This document shows, piece after piece, positions 10,203 to 18,984 of a stretch of 64,000 bases of DNA. A model generated the notes under the pieces. That model was not told the origin of the DNA. It did not search any database and saw only the letters and a list, made by a program, of their open reading frames with translations. The DNA lies in assembly GCA_021029595.1 (NCBI GenBank), contig JAJJOY010000003.1:595691-659690 (forward strand), given 5' to 3'. Made by a program: the position numbers and the translations under genes. Numbering within the stretch: position 1 is the first letter of the stretch; each line of letters begins with the position of its first letter. Source of the DNA: Hominenteromicrobium mulieris. Its GTDB lineage: Bacteria; Bacillota; Clostridia; Oscillospirales; Acutalibacteraceae.

Positions 10203-11006
10203 TCAGCTTGCCTTGTGTGCAGCTGATTTTGGGATGCGGACGACGCATTCGTAATACTCATCCGTTTCCTTACGCTGAAAAGCTGCGCCGATGCCGGCCT
10301 CTTTCATGGTTTGGACAGCATGGTCGATCGTGTTGAGGAACAGGCGAACATCTTTCGCAATGAATGTCCTCTTCGGCCTTTTCGCCTGTCCCTCCTGCTC
10401 CAAAAGTGATTTGATATACGTATCCGTCTGTGCCACGTTCATTTTGCGCGCTATGACAGTCTTTAACGCTGCCATGCGCTTTTCCGGATCCTCCATTCTA
10501 AGCAAAGCACGTGCATGACGCTCCGTAAGGTGGTTTTCCAGCACCATGCGCTGCTCTTCGCCGGAAAGCCGCAGCAAACGAATCTTGTTTGCAAGCGACG
10601 GCTGGCTCATGCCGAGCCTACGTGCGGTCTCCTCCTGCGTCATAGAGCGGTCCTGCATCAAAGCATAGATTGCAGCAGCTTCCTCAAAAAAATTCAGGTC
10701 ACTGCGCTGCATATTTTCAATAAGCGCCAACACCGCGCCGTCCTGCGGAGAAAGCTCCTGCACAATGGCCGGGATGGTTTTGAGCCCCGCCATACGCGAA
10801 GCACGCCAGCGGCGCTCCCCTGCCACCAAAATGTAGCGGTCGCGGTCTCTGCGCACAAGAATCGGCTGCAAAACGCCGTTTTGACGAATGCTTTCTGCGA
10901 GCTGCGAAAGCTCGTCCTGCGGAAAATCCAATCGCGGCTGTGCAGGATTTGGCACAATCTTATCCGGTGAAAGCTCCAAAAGCTTTTTCTTTTCCGTAAA
11001 CGCCAT
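10203..11006 (-). CDS. noc: Nucleoid occlusion protein Noc (ParB paralogue)
   Basis: Noc binds dispersed sites on the chromosome and keeps the division ring off the nucleoid. This 267-residue ParB-family protein has LSPDKIVPNPAQPRLDF, the CTP-binding motif AGERRWRASRMAGLKTIPA near residue 65, and a helix-turn-helix (MTQEETARRLGMSQPSLANKIRLL). Its position between rsmG and parA is where noc sits in many Bacillota, and a separate true ParB lies downstream, so Noc is the best call; a second ParB is the alternative. The ATG at 11006 has AGGAGG 8 bases upstream; a GTG three codons earlier is too close to that site. Confidence 0.82.
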   Translation of the reverse strand: MAFTEKKKLLELSPDKIVPNPAQPRLDFPQDELSQLAESIRQNGVLQPILVRRDRDRYILVAGERRWRASRMAGLKTIPAIVQELSPQDGAVLALIENMQRSDLNFFEEAAAIYALMQDRSMTQEETARRLGMSQPSLANKIRLLRLSGEEQRMVLENHLTERHARALLRMEDPEKRMAALKTVIARKMNVAQTDTYIKSLLEQEGQAKRPKRTFIAKDVRLFLNTIDHAVQTMKEAGIGAAFQRKETDEYYECVVRIPKSAAHKAS

Positions 11007-11140
11007 ACGCCGCACCTCCTGCTTGAATTTCCAGTGTAAGAAGTTGTCCTTTGTGAGGGCTTGTTTTCTTTACAGGAAATAGCTTACCACAATGAAAAGG
11101 CAGATTTTGCCGCAATCTGTCACCGTACAAAAAGTTTTTC

Positions 11141-11168
11141 TTGCTTTTTTGAAACGCGGTGCTATAAT
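11141..11168 (+). promoter_or_regulatory. Predicted promoter of the plus-strand GNAT gene
   Basis: An exact -10 TATAAT (11163-11168) preceded by TGC (extended -10), with TTGCTT 16 bases upstream as a weak -35. It is about 75 bases before the gene start. Confidence 0.55.
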
Positions 11169-11244
11169 AATAGAAATATTCAAACGGAAAAGCGTCGAAA
11201 AAGCGCATATTCCCGCCATTTTTAGAGAAAAGGAGCGAAAGAAC

Positions 11245-11793
11245 ATGATCTATGCAGAAACCGAAATCCAGCTGAAAAACGGGTGCACCGCCGTCGTACG
11301 CAATGCACGCCCCGAAAATGCCAAGCAGATGATTGAATACCTGCGCACCGTTTCGGGCGAATCTCCGTTTTTATTGCGTGAGCCGGATGAGGTGAATTTC
11401 ACCGTCGAAAAAGAACGCGCAATTTTGCAAAACAAAGCGGAAAGTCCAAACGAGATCATGCTCACCGCTTATGTGAACGGCGAGCTTGCCGGCAACTGTT
11501 CGCTGGCGTCGCAAGGTGATAAGCGCCGCACAAAGCATCGCTGCTGTGTTTCCATTGCGTTATATGAAAAGTATTGCAACCTTGGACTTGGACGTATATT
11601 ATTAAGCACACTCTTGGAGCTTGCAAAGCAATGCGGATACACACAAGCGGAACTGGGTGTGATTGAAGGCAACGAGCGCGCAAAGCATGTTTACGAAAGT
11701 CTCGGATTTAAAGAATATGGCTTTTTGCCAAATGCTATGCACTACAAAGACGGTGCCACGCGCGGCGAATACTTCATGGTGAAAGAGTTATAA
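11245..11793 (+). CDS. GNAT-family N-acetyltransferase
   Basis: A 182-residue GNAT acetyltransferase that moves an acetyl group from acetyl-CoA to an unknown amine. The core motif A region is visible (YEKYCNLGLGRILLSTLLELAKQCGYTQAELGV, near residues 110-140, with the acetyl-CoA loop after the LGLG turn) followed by NERAKHVYESLGF, the usual C-terminal helix and strand. The frame is open further upstream, but AAAGGAG 8 bases before the ATG at 11245 sets the start. It runs opposite to its neighbours, is an insertion in the conserved noc-rsmG order, and ends next to a parS-like site. Confidence 0.85.
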   Translation: MIYAETEIQLKNGCTAVVRNARPENAKQMIEYLRTVSGESPFLLREPDEVNFTVEKERAILQNKAESPNEIMLTAYVNGELAGNCSLASQGDKRRTKHRCCVSIALYEKYCNLGLGRILLSTLLELAKQCGYTQAELGVIEGNERAKHVYESLGFKEYGFLPNAMHYKDGATRGEYFMVKEL

Positions 11794-11808
11794 GTTCCAC
11801 GTGAAACA
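11793..11808. promoter_or_regulatory. parS-like site 3
   Basis: AGTTCCACGTGAAACA matches a Bacillus parS variant (TGTTCCACGTGAAACA) at all but the first base. Its first base is the last base of the plus-strand GNAT stop codon, and it lies just before the shared terminator. Confidence 0.75.
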
Positions 11809-11812
11809 AAAA

Positions 11813-11851
11813 AAGGGCAGCTATGCGAATTACCTCTGCATAGCTGCCCTT
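11813..11851. terminator. Bidirectional terminator between convergent GNAT genes
   Basis: A perfect 14-bp stem (arms AAGGGCAGCTATGC and GCATAGCTGCCCTT) has an A run on one side and T-rich sequence on the other. It sits between genes converging from both strands and can serve both. Confidence 0.8.
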
Positions 11852-11866
11852 AAATTTTGAGTGCTT

Positions 11867-12304
11867 TTACAAATATTTCTTAAAGCCCTTCACTTCACTG
11901 TAGCCAATGGCATCATAGAATTTATGCGCGCCGGTACGCTGCAGGCCGGAGACCAAAATGCAGTAGTGGCACTCTTTCTCTCTGCCCCACGTCTCAATGG
12001 CTTCAAACATGCCGCGTCCGATACCTTTTCCGCGGTACTTTTCGTCCGTAACAACATTTTCAACGAGTAAAATCGGCTTGCAGGTATCGCAAATATCTTC
12101 AAATACAACACCAATCAAAGAGCCACAAAGGTCGCCGTTTTCCGTATTTTCAGCTACAAGCAAATAGTTATCCTCGTTCTTTGCAATTTTCTCTATCTTT
12201 TCCGCCATTTTCTGCGGATCTGCCATCGCATCGGAAAGCTGCGCCAAAAGTGGGTTCAGCTTCGGAATGTCGTTCAATTCGGCTTTGCGGTAGATAATGT
12301 TCAT
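11867..12304 (-). CDS. GNAT-family N-acetyltransferase
   Basis: A 145-residue acetyltransferase. The start MNIIYRKAELNDIPKLNPLL is typical of GNAT proteins, and the acetyl-CoA-binding motif is seen as VVTDEKYRGKGIGRGMFEAIETWGREKECH near residues 80-110, with the C-terminal RTGAHKFYDAIGY. The substrate is unknown. The ATG overlaps the stop codon of rsmG (ATGA), so the two are probably translationally coupled and this gene is the last of the mnmE-mnmG-rsmG run. Confidence 0.88.
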   Translation of the reverse strand: MNIIYRKAELNDIPKLNPLLAQLSDAMADPQKMAEKIEKIAKNEDNYLLVAENTENGDLCGSLIGVVFEDICDTCKPILLVENVVTDEKYRGKGIGRGMFEAIETWGREKECHYCILVSGLQRTGAHKFYDAIGYSEVKGFKKYL

Positions 12305-13044
12305 TTTGCTTCCCCTTTCTGTTCTAAAAATAGTGGCTTTTTGGTAATCGTACCGCCGTGACGCGGATACATTTTCGGCGTAAAGCGCAATTTGCGCATT
12401 ACGGCAACAAAGCGCTCGCTCTGTTCCTCATCCGGCAGAATGAAAGGAACCGTTTTTACAACATCGCATCCAAGCGAAGAGATTGCTTTTCGGGCATATT
12501 CCAGTTCATCCGGCAGACTCGGACCTTTCATCGCGGCAAAATAGCCCTTCATTTTAATGAGCGGAATGCAATATTCCGCCAAAATATTCATATTTGCGAC
12601 CGCACGAGCCGTTGCAACATCAAAGCTTTCACGTAGCTTAGTGTCTTTTCCGGCTTCTTCCGCACGCTTGTGAATCGTCTCGGCTTCAATGCCGATGGCA
12701 TCACACACTTCGCGCAGAAAAACAAGCCGCTTATTCAAAGAATCGAGCAGCGTCAGTTCAATGTCCGGGCGCATGATCTTGAGCGGAATGCCGGGAAAGC
12801 CCGCACCGGTGCCTACGTCGATAACTTTCGCATTCTTTTTAATTTCAAGCGCTTTCAGCAACGTCAAGCTATCCACAAAATGTTTTATGACTGCCTCTTC
12901 CGGGTCGGTGATGGCCGTGAGGTTCATCACGGTGTTGCGCTCCAAAAGCAGATCAAGATAGATCTGGAACTGCTCCGCCTGTGCAGGCGAAACCTTTACG
13001 CCAATCTCTTTTGCTTTTGAAATCAGCAGATTTTTAATATCCAT
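12301..13044 (-). CDS. rsmG: 16S rRNA (guanine-527-N7)-methyltransferase RsmG
   Basis: RsmG (GidB) methylates N7 of G527 in 16S rRNA; its loss gives low-level streptomycin resistance in several bacteria. The protein (247 residues from the ATG at 13044; a TTG two codons earlier is possible) has the SAM-binding loop VIDVGTGAGFPGIPLKI near residue 75 and the RsmG-typical TARAVANMNILAEYCIPLIK. No strong ribosome-binding site precedes the start. It lies about 100 bases after mnmG, in the conserved mnmE-mnmG-rsmG-noc-parA-parB order. Confidence 0.95.
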   Translation of the reverse strand: MDIKNLLISKAKEIGVKVSPAQAEQFQIYLDLLLERNTVMNLTAITDPEEAVIKHFVDSLTLLKALEIKKNAKVIDVGTGAGFPGIPLKIMRPDIELTLLDSLNKRLVFLREVCDAIGIEAETIHKRAEEAGKDTKLRESFDVATARAVANMNILAEYCIPLIKMKGYFAAMKGPSLPDELEYARKAISSLGCDVVKTVPFILPDEEQSERFVAVMRKLRFTPKMYPRHGGTITKKPLFLEQKGEAK

Positions 13045-13148
13045 AATCAAAATTTCAGCTCGCCTAAAGCAAAGCTGCCCTTTCAGTTTTGTTTTATAAA
13101 TATTATAGTAATTAAGTTCAATTCATTGCATGTTAAATGTAGCGGACA

Positions 13149-15023
13149 TCACTTTCCTTCATTGTGCGCAGAGAGCCAAATCAACAGCACGGAAATATCC
13201 GCCGGGGAAACGCCGGAAATACGCCCTGCCTGTCCCACGTTTTCCGGACGCACGCGATTGAGTTTTTCCTGTGCCTCAAGTCGCAGACCCGAAATCTCGG
13301 CGTAGTTGATCTCTTTCGGCAGCAGCTTCTTTTCCAACCGGCGCATTTCGGCAATGTCCTGCAGCTGGCGCTTGATGTAGCCCTCATATTTAAGCGCCGT
13401 CTCCACGCTTTCAAAAATCTCACGCGGGTAATCCGGGCGTTCGGTGTCGATGGGTGTCAGGTCCGCATAAGTCACCTGCGGGCGGCGCAGCAGCTCAGAA
13501 AGGCGCACACCCGTCGTGACCGGCGATGTTTCACATGAAACCAGCACTTCGTTCAGCGCGTCCGTCGGCGAAAACACCGTTTTCTCCGCACGCTTCATCT
13601 CCGCTTCTTTCTGCGCCTGCTTCTTTTCAAACTTCGCCCAACGGCGGTCATCGATGAGCCCCAGCTCGCGGCCGATTGGCGTCAGTCGCTCATCGGCGTT
13701 ATCCTGCCGCAGCACAAGACGGTATTCAGAGCGCGAGGTCATCATGCGGTACGGGTCGGTGACGCCTTTCGTGATGAGGTCGTCGATGAGCGTGCCGATG
13801 TACGAGCCCGCGCGATCCAAAATAAGCGGGTCACGATTTAAGACTTTCAGCGCAGCATTTGCACCTGCCACAAAACCCTGCGCGGCGGCTTCTTCATAGC
13901 CGGAACTGCCGTTGAACTGCCCCGCGCCGTAAAGTCCCGGATAATCGCGAAACTCCAGCGTGGCGTTCAGCTGCAGCGGGTCGCAGCAATCATATTCGAT
14001 CGCATACGCGTTTCGCATGATTTCTACGTGCTCAAGCCCCTTGATCGTGCGGTAAAACGCAATCTGCACTTCTTCCGGCAGTGAAGAGCTCATACCCTGC
14101 AAGTACATCTCCTCGGTTTCCGCGCCGCACGGTTCAATAAAAAGCTGATGGCGCGGCTTTTCGGAAAAGCGCATGATCTTATCTTCAATGCTCGGGCAGT
14201 AGCGCGGGCCAACGCCTTCGATCATGCCCGTATACAGCGGCGAACGGTGGATATTATCGAGAATAACCTGCTTCGTGCGGTCGTTTGTCCAGCTCACGTA
14301 GCACACAGCCGAGTTTTTCGGCGGCATTTCCGCATCAAATGAGAACGGCGTGACAGGTTCATCGCCCTTTTGAACCTCGAGGTCGGTAAAATCGATGGAT
14401 GAGCGCAGCACACGCGCCGGGGTGCCGGTTTTAAAGCGGCGCAACGAAATGCCAAGCTCTTTTAAAGAACCCGCAAGTTCCGTCGCCGGGAACATGCCAT
14501 CCGGGCCGCCCGCATACGAAACCTCACCCACAAAGATGCGCCCGCCGAGAAATGTGCCGGTCGCCAGTACAACCGCGCGGCACGTGTAAACCGCGCCGAG
14601 GCGTGTCGTCAGCAGCCAGTTTTCGCCGTCTCGCTCAATGTCGATGACCTCCGCCTGGCGCATCACGAGGTTTTCGCACTGCTCAAGCTTATGCTTCATC
14701 ACGCGCGCGTACTTGTTGCGGTCGATCTGCGCGCGCAGCGAGTGCACCGCAGGGCCTTTACCAAGGTTCAGCATGCGGCTTTGCAGCGTGCATTCGTCCG
14801 CCGTTTTGCCCATTTCGCCGCCGAGCGCGTCCACTTCGCGCACAAGGTGGCCCTTTGCTGTGCCGCCGATGCTCGGGTTGCACGGGCAGTTGCCCACAGC
14901 GTCCATGTTTATTGTGAAGATCACCGTGCGGCAGCCGAGACGCGCCGAGGCCAAAGCCGCCTCAATTCCCGCGTGTCCCGCGCCGATCACGGCAACATCG
15001 TATTTTCCTGCATCATAGCTCAT
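13149..15023 (-). CDS. mnmG: tRNA uridine-5-carboxymethylaminomethyl synthesis enzyme MnmG (GidA)
   Basis: MnmG, with MnmE, uses FAD and methylene-THF to install (carboxymethyl)aminomethyl groups at the wobble U34 of certain tRNAs. The 624 residues match the usual length. Seen are the N-terminal FAD fold (DVAVIGAGHAGIEAALASARLG, residues 9-30), NPSIGGTAKGHLVREVDALGG, the second MnmG signature GPRYCPSIEDKI near residue 270, and a C-terminal helical MnmE-binding part ending AGRISGVSPADISVLLIWL. A parS-like 16-mer lies inside the gene at 13527-13542. Confidence 0.96.
   Translation of the reverse strand: MSYDAGKYDVAVIGAGHAGIEAALASARLGCRTVIFTINMDAVGNCPCNPSIGGTAKGHLVREVDALGGEMGKTADECTLQSRMLNLGKGPAVHSLRAQIDRNKYARVMKHKLEQCENLVMRQAEVIDIERDGENWLLTTRLGAVYTCRAVVLATGTFLGGRIFVGEVSYAGGPDGMFPATELAGSLKELGISLRRFKTGTPARVLRSSIDFTDLEVQKGDEPVTPFSFDAEMPPKNSAVCYVSWTNDRTKQVILDNIHRSPLYTGMIEGVGPRYCPSIEDKIMRFSEKPRHQLFIEPCGAETEEMYLQGMSSSLPEEVQIAFYRTIKGLEHVEIMRNAYAIEYDCCDPLQLNATLEFRDYPGLYGAGQFNGSSGYEEAAAQGFVAGANAALKVLNRDPLILDRAGSYIGTLIDDLITKGVTDPYRMMTSRSEYRLVLRQDNADERLTPIGRELGLIDDRRWAKFEKKQAQKEAEMKRAEKTVFSPTDALNEVLVSCETSPVTTGVRLSELLRRPQVTYADLTPIDTERPDYPREIFESVETALKYEGYIKRQLQDIAEMRRLEKKLLPKEINYAEISGLRLEAQEKLNRVRPENVGQAGRISGVSPADISVLLIWLSAHNEGK
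13527..13542. promoter_or_regulatory. parS-like site 4, inside mnmG
   Basis: TGTTTCACATGAAACC is 15/16 identical to the reverse complement of the two parA-upstream sites (10008 and 10056). It falls inside the mnmG coding sequence, as parS sites of other Bacillota often fall within genes. Confidence 0.65.
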
Positions 15024-15095
15024 AATTTAACTTCTTTTCCGATTTATTCTGAAATACAGCTTATTCCAAAGATAAAATATAACAATTTTGATATT

Positions 15096-16460
15096 TTATT
15101 TTCCCACGCAGAACTTTTCAAATACCTGATCGACCACCGCATCCGAAACACGCTCTCCGGTCAGTTCATTTAAAGCTGCAATGGCACCCTCCAGCGAGAC
15201 CGTCACCGCGTCCCACGTCATGCCCATAAGCAAAGCGTTTTCCGCTTCCTCCAACGCCGTGAGCGCCTCTTGTACGTCCGCGCGTTGGCGCTCCGTATAG
15301 AGAATGCCGTCGTTCGGGTTCAGCTCAGCGGTTTTCAGTGCGTGCGCTGCAGCGTTTTGCAGCGCAGGCAGTCCCTCGCCGGAAATTGCCGAGACCGTCA
15401 CGACCTCTTTGAAATGCTTATCGATCTCCGCACGGTCGATCTTCGGCGCGAGGTCGGATTTATTGATGACCGCCACGGCCGGTGTATCGCCTATGGCGTC
15501 CATCAACGCGCGGTCGTCGTCGTTCAGCTCTTCACTCGCATCAAACACCGCCAGCACAAACTGTGCCGTTTTGACGCGATCTAAAGCCATGCGCACGCCG
15601 ATCTGCTCCACGCGGTCTTCCGTATCGCGGATACCGGCGGTATCGGCAAGACGCAGCGGAATTTCACCGAGCAGCACAGTCTCCTCCACCACGTCACGCG
15701 TCGTGCCCGCAAGATCGGTCACAATGGAGCGCTCGCAGCCCGCAAGCAGGTTCATCAGCGTGGATTTGCCGGCGTTCGGGCGGCCTGCAATGACCGTCAC
15801 CACGCCTTCACGCAGAATGCGCCCGCCGTCAAAGCCGGCGAGCAAGTCTTTCAGCGCCGTTTTTCCGGCGGCAAGGCGCGTTTTCAGCATCGTCTCATCC
15901 ACCTGTGGAATGTCGTCGTCCGGGTAATCCGCCCATGCGGCAAGGTGCGCACCGATGTCCGTCAGATCCGAACGCAGCTTTTCAATGCGGCGGGAAAGTG
16001 CGCCGTCGTGTCCCGCCTGCGCCGCTTTCATCGCTTCGCGCCCCTGCGCGGAGATGATCTGCATGACGGCTTCCGCCTGCGCAAGGTCCATTTTGCCGTT
16101 TAAAAACGCGCGGCGCGTAAATTCGCCCGGCGCGGCAGAGACCGCACCGGCAGCAAAAACCGCCTGCAAAACCGCTTTTAAAACGAACAATCCGCCGTGG
16201 CAGGAAAGCTCCACCACGTCTTCACCCGTAAAGCTGTGCGGTGCGGCAAAAACGGTCGCAACGCACTCATCGAGGCGCTCGCCGTCCGGCGCATACACGT
16301 GTCCGAAGCGGCACGTGTAACCCGCCATATCACAGAGCTTCGCGCCGGAAACCGACTTAAAAACACGGTCGCCGACCGCGCGGGCCTCATCGCCCGAAAT
16401 GCGAATGACTCCGATGCCGCCCGGCGCCGCCGCCGTAGAGATTGCTGCAATGGTCTTCAT
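15096..16460 (-). CDS. mnmE: tRNA modification GTPase MnmE (TrmE)
   Basis: MnmE is the GTPase partner of MnmG in wobble-uridine modification. The 454-residue protein has an N-terminal tetrahydrofolate-binding domain (TIAAISTAAAPGGIGVIRISG), a helical domain interrupted by a G domain with Walker A AGRPNAGKSTLMNLL near residue 220, the G2/G3 region GTTRDVVEE and DTAGIRDTEDRVE, NKSD (G4), and the C-terminal FCVGK, the family's CxGK ending whose Cys is required for modification. It starts the mnmE-mnmG-rsmG transcript from a strong promoter. Confidence 0.96.
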   Translation of the reverse strand: MKTIAAISTAAAPGGIGVIRISGDEARAVGDRVFKSVSGAKLCDMAGYTCRFGHVYAPDGERLDECVATVFAAPHSFTGEDVVELSCHGGLFVLKAVLQAVFAAGAVSAAPGEFTRRAFLNGKMDLAQAEAVMQIISAQGREAMKAAQAGHDGALSRRIEKLRSDLTDIGAHLAAWADYPDDDIPQVDETMLKTRLAAGKTALKDLLAGFDGGRILREGVVTVIAGRPNAGKSTLMNLLAGCERSIVTDLAGTTRDVVEETVLLGEIPLRLADTAGIRDTEDRVEQIGVRMALDRVKTAQFVLAVFDASEELNDDDRALMDAIGDTPAVAVINKSDLAPKIDRAEIDKHFKEVVTVSAISGEGLPALQNAAAHALKTAELNPNDGILYTERQRADVQEALTALEEAENALLMGMTWDAVTVSLEGAIAALNELTGERVSDAVVDQVFEKFCVGK

Positions 16461-16511
16461 AGTTTATCCCTTCTTCTCGTTCGCTGCACATGCAACACTT
16501 TCTCATTTTGT

Positions 16512-16540
16512 ATTATACCACGCGGCGAAAAGATTGTCAC
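16512..16540 (-). promoter_or_regulatory. Strong predicted promoter of mnmE
   Basis: Minus-strand -35 GTGACA (16535-16540), 17-base spacer ending in TGG, and a perfect -10 TATAAT (16512-16517), so this is an extended -10 promoter. It lies about 50 bases upstream of mnmE and after the khpB terminator. Confidence 0.7.
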
Positions 16541-16581
16541 GCAGAATGTCGGAAAACGCAGGAAAATCACAGAGAAAGCGC

Positions 16582-16614
16582 AAAAACCTCCGCATACCAA
16601 AGTATACGGAGGTT
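16582..16614 (-). terminator. Terminator of the rpmH-khpB operon
   Basis: The stem AACCTCCG..TA / TA..CGGAGGTT is followed on the minus strand by TTTTT, right after the khpB stop codon. Confidence 0.75.
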
Positions 16615-16629
16615 CTCTGTTTTAAAGTT

Positions 16630-17457
16630 TTAGTTTTTGGAGATCTTACCGTAAGGCGTGGAAACATCGTCCAGAACACGCGGTGCTGCGGGAGCGGTGC
16701 GATTTTGTGCCGGACGGTTGTCACGACTATCTCTGCGCGGAGCGCGACCACCGCGATTATCGCGGTTGTAGCCGCCGTTTCTGCCACGGTTATTGCCGCC
16801 GCGACGGTTATCACGCTTTACGTAGCGCTCGCCGCCCTCAGGGCCGATCACAACGTGGCGGGCAAGGTCTTCACCCTCGCTCCAGGACTTCGCACCCTCA
16901 ACCTCCTGCACGGCGGTGTGGATGATGCGACGCTCATACGGATTCATCGGCTCCAAGGAGGCATTGCGACCGGTCTTCACGGCCCGGGCAGCCATCTTTC
17001 TGCCGAGATTTTCAAGCGTTTCCTTACGCTTTTCGCGGTAATTGCCCACGTCCAGCGTAATGCGATAATAAGACTCGTCCACATGGTTTGCAACGAGAGA
17101 CGCAAGATACTGGAGGGAATCCAGCGTTTCGCCGCGGTGGCCGATGATGAAGCCGATGTTTTCGCCGGTGAGCACAAGCTCTGCGCCTGCCTCTTCCTCG
17201 CGGATCTCAATATTTACGTCGCCGAGACCCATGCCGGAAAGAACGTTGCGCAGATACTCTGCTGCAGCGTCTGCCGGTGTGGAACGGATGAACGCGCGCA
17301 CCTTTGCCGGTCTGCCGCCGAAAAGGCCGAAGCGCTTTTTCTCTTCCGTTTCAAGAACTTCAAATTCTGCGTCTGCGGGGTCTACACCCAGCATTGCGCA
17401 TGCTTTTTCATACGCTTCTTCTGTGGTTGCGCCTGTTGCGATTGCTTCTTTTACCAT
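16630..17457 (-). CDS. khpB: RNA-binding protein KhpB/Jag (Jag-N, KH, R3H)
   Basis: Jag/KhpB is a cytoplasmic RNA-binding protein, linked to cell elongation and division in relatives, almost always encoded after yidC. The 275 residues show a Jag-N domain (1-50, AIATGATTEEAYEKACAMLG), a KH domain with an IGHRGETLDSLQYL loop near residue 125, and an R3H domain with PYERRIIHTAVQE near residue 190. The last 60 or so residues are an unusual Arg/Gly/Asn-rich tail with RGG-like repeats, ending APRVLDDVSTPYGKISKN. The ATG follows an AAAGGA. A strong terminator follows the gene. Confidence 0.92.
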   Translation of the reverse strand: MVKEAIATGATTEEAYEKACAMLGVDPADAEFEVLETEEKKRFGLFGGRPAKVRAFIRSTPADAAAEYLRNVLSGMGLGDVNIEIREEEAGAELVLTGENIGFIIGHRGETLDSLQYLASLVANHVDESYYRITLDVGNYREKRKETLENLGRKMAARAVKTGRNASLEPMNPYERRIIHTAVQEVEGAKSWSEGEDLARHVVIGPEGGERYVKRDNRRGGNNRGRNGGYNRDNRGGRAPRRDSRDNRPAQNRTAPAAPRVLDDVSTPYGKISKN

Positions 17458-17540
17458 GGCTTTCTTCTTCCTTTCTTCTTTTCAATACTCTATCTTTATC
17501 CCGTTTCGGAGTGAAAGGAGGTGGGGATAACAGCCTTTAT

Positions 17541-18620
17541 TTATTTCTTGCTTCCGAGATAATCGGTAGAATTGCCTTTGTTTTTCTGCGCATTTCCGCC
17601 TTTTTTACCGGCCGCTTTCTTTTCCTTCTGCGCAGCCTGGCGCTCTGCCTGCGCCTGGTTCTTCGCCTCAATCTTATCGGCGATCTGCTTTTGCAGGTTT
17701 GCGGGCAGCGGCTTTACCTTCCGATCCGCCTGTAAAAGCGTCACATAGCGGCTCGCTTCCGACTTTGCGGAGACCTGCTCCGGCGAAAAATACTTGTGCG
17801 TGATGAGCGTCTGTGCAAAACCGACCAGCGCGGAAATAATCCAATAGAAACCGACAGCTGCCGGCATGATGTATGCCCAGTATGCGGACAGGAGCGGCAT
17901 GCCGTACATCATGACCTTCATGCAGCCCTGACCTGCACCCTGCTGCTGTGTGGGCTGCAGCTTCTGCATGACAAAGGACTGGCCCCAGTAGGTCACAAGT
18001 GCCAGCACCGGGATGATCCACAGCATAGAAGCGAACGAGCTCGTGTTCGGGGACGCGAGCAGGTCAAGGCCGAAGCACTTGAAGCCCTTGCCGAAAAACT
18101 CAATCTTCTGCACATCGTCCGCGGAGAACATCGTCAGGTGGTCCTTCAGTGCGTCGAAATTCTTAACGATCTCAAGCTCTACATACTGGTTCGTGCTCGC
18201 AATGCCCGGAATCTTAGAAACAAATTCCGTAGCCTGCGAAATGGTGTCCTTTGCAATATGCAGGGTGTTCGAGAGCGGATAAATAACGGAGTAATAAATG
18301 CCGAGCATGATCGGGAACGGAAGCAGCGTCGTCAGACAGCCGCCGCCGGGATTCACACCCTCTTTTTCGTAGAGCTTCTGCAGCTCTTCGTTATACTTCA
18401 TCTGGTCCTTGGCGTACTTCTTCTGCAGCTCCTGCTGCTTGCTTGCCAATCTGGACTGCGCCGCCATGCTCTTCTGCGATTTAATCGAGAACGGGAACAT
18501 CAGCGCCTTTACGATGATCGTAAACAGGATGATCGCGATACCGTAGTTTTTGAAAACGGTGTACAGGAACCACAGCAGATAACCGAGTACGCTGCCGAAG
18601 AAATTAAAAATAGACATCAT
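17541..18620 (-). CDS. yidC: Membrane protein insertase YidC (SpoIIIJ/OxaA)
   Basis: YidC inserts and folds membrane proteins alone or with Sec. The 359-residue Gram-positive-type protein has an N-terminal membrane segment (YLLWFLYTVFKNYGIAIILFTIIVKALMFPFSIKSQKSM, including the conserved groove region), a cytoplasmic loop with the QKLYEKEGVNPGGGCLTTLLPFPIMLGIYY motif near residue 90, three further segments between about 200 and 275, and a basic, Gln/Lys-rich tail. No lipobox Cys is apparent. It lies between yidD and khpB in the rpmH operon. Confidence 0.94.
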   Translation of the reverse strand: MMSIFNFFGSVLGYLLWFLYTVFKNYGIAIILFTIIVKALMFPFSIKSQKSMAAQSRLASKQQELQKKYAKDQMKYNEELQKLYEKEGVNPGGGCLTTLLPFPIMLGIYYSVIYPLSNTLHIAKDTISQATEFVSKIPGIASTNQYVELEIVKNFDALKDHLTMFSADDVQKIEFFGKGFKCFGLDLLASPNTSSFASMLWIIPVLALVTYWGQSFVMQKLQPTQQQGAGQGCMKVMMYGMPLLSAYWAYIMPAAVGFYWIISALVGFAQTLITHKYFSPEQVSAKSEASRYVTLLQADRKVKPLPANLQKQIADKIEAKNQAQAERQAAQKEKKAAGKKGGNAQKNKGNSTDYLGSKK

Positions 18621-18652
18621 AGTAGTTGACCAAATCCTTCCCGGATCAAAAC

Positions 18653-18964
18653 TTATTCTTTTTTCCGCTTTTCCGGCACAGGGTCATAGCCACCGCGGGA
18701 AAACGGATTACACCGCAGAATGCGCCAAAGCGCAAGCACGCCGCCGAGTAAGGCGCCATACCGCTCCACGGCTTCTTCCCCGTACTGTGAGCAGGTGGGG
18801 ATATACTTGCAGCAGCCGCGCGTTGCACGCGGTCTCAGCTTCCGATAGAGATGGATGAGCCCAATGACGGCGCGGCGCGGCCAATACCGCACACCCTTTT
18901 TCGCCGAAATGCGTCCGCCTTTATATTGTATCGCAGCGGACACAGGCTCTTTCTGTTTTCTCAT
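18653..18964 (-). CDS. yidD: Membrane protein insertion efficiency factor YidD
   Basis: YidD is a small peripheral membrane protein that helps YidC. The family core is complete: [62 protein letters not shown], with its conserved cysteines. At 103 residues it is about 20-25 longer than usual at the N-terminus, and no strong ribosome-binding site precedes this ATG, so the true start may be further in. It lies 20 bases after rnpA and 32 before yidC. Confidence 0.93.
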   Translation of the reverse strand: MRKQKEPVSAAIQYKGGRISAKKGVRYWPRRAVIGLIHLYRKLRPRATRGCCKYIPTCSQYGEEAVERYGALLGGVLALWRILRCNPFSRGGYDPVPEKRKKE

Positions 18965-18984
18965 ACTGCTTTTCTGATCTGTCG

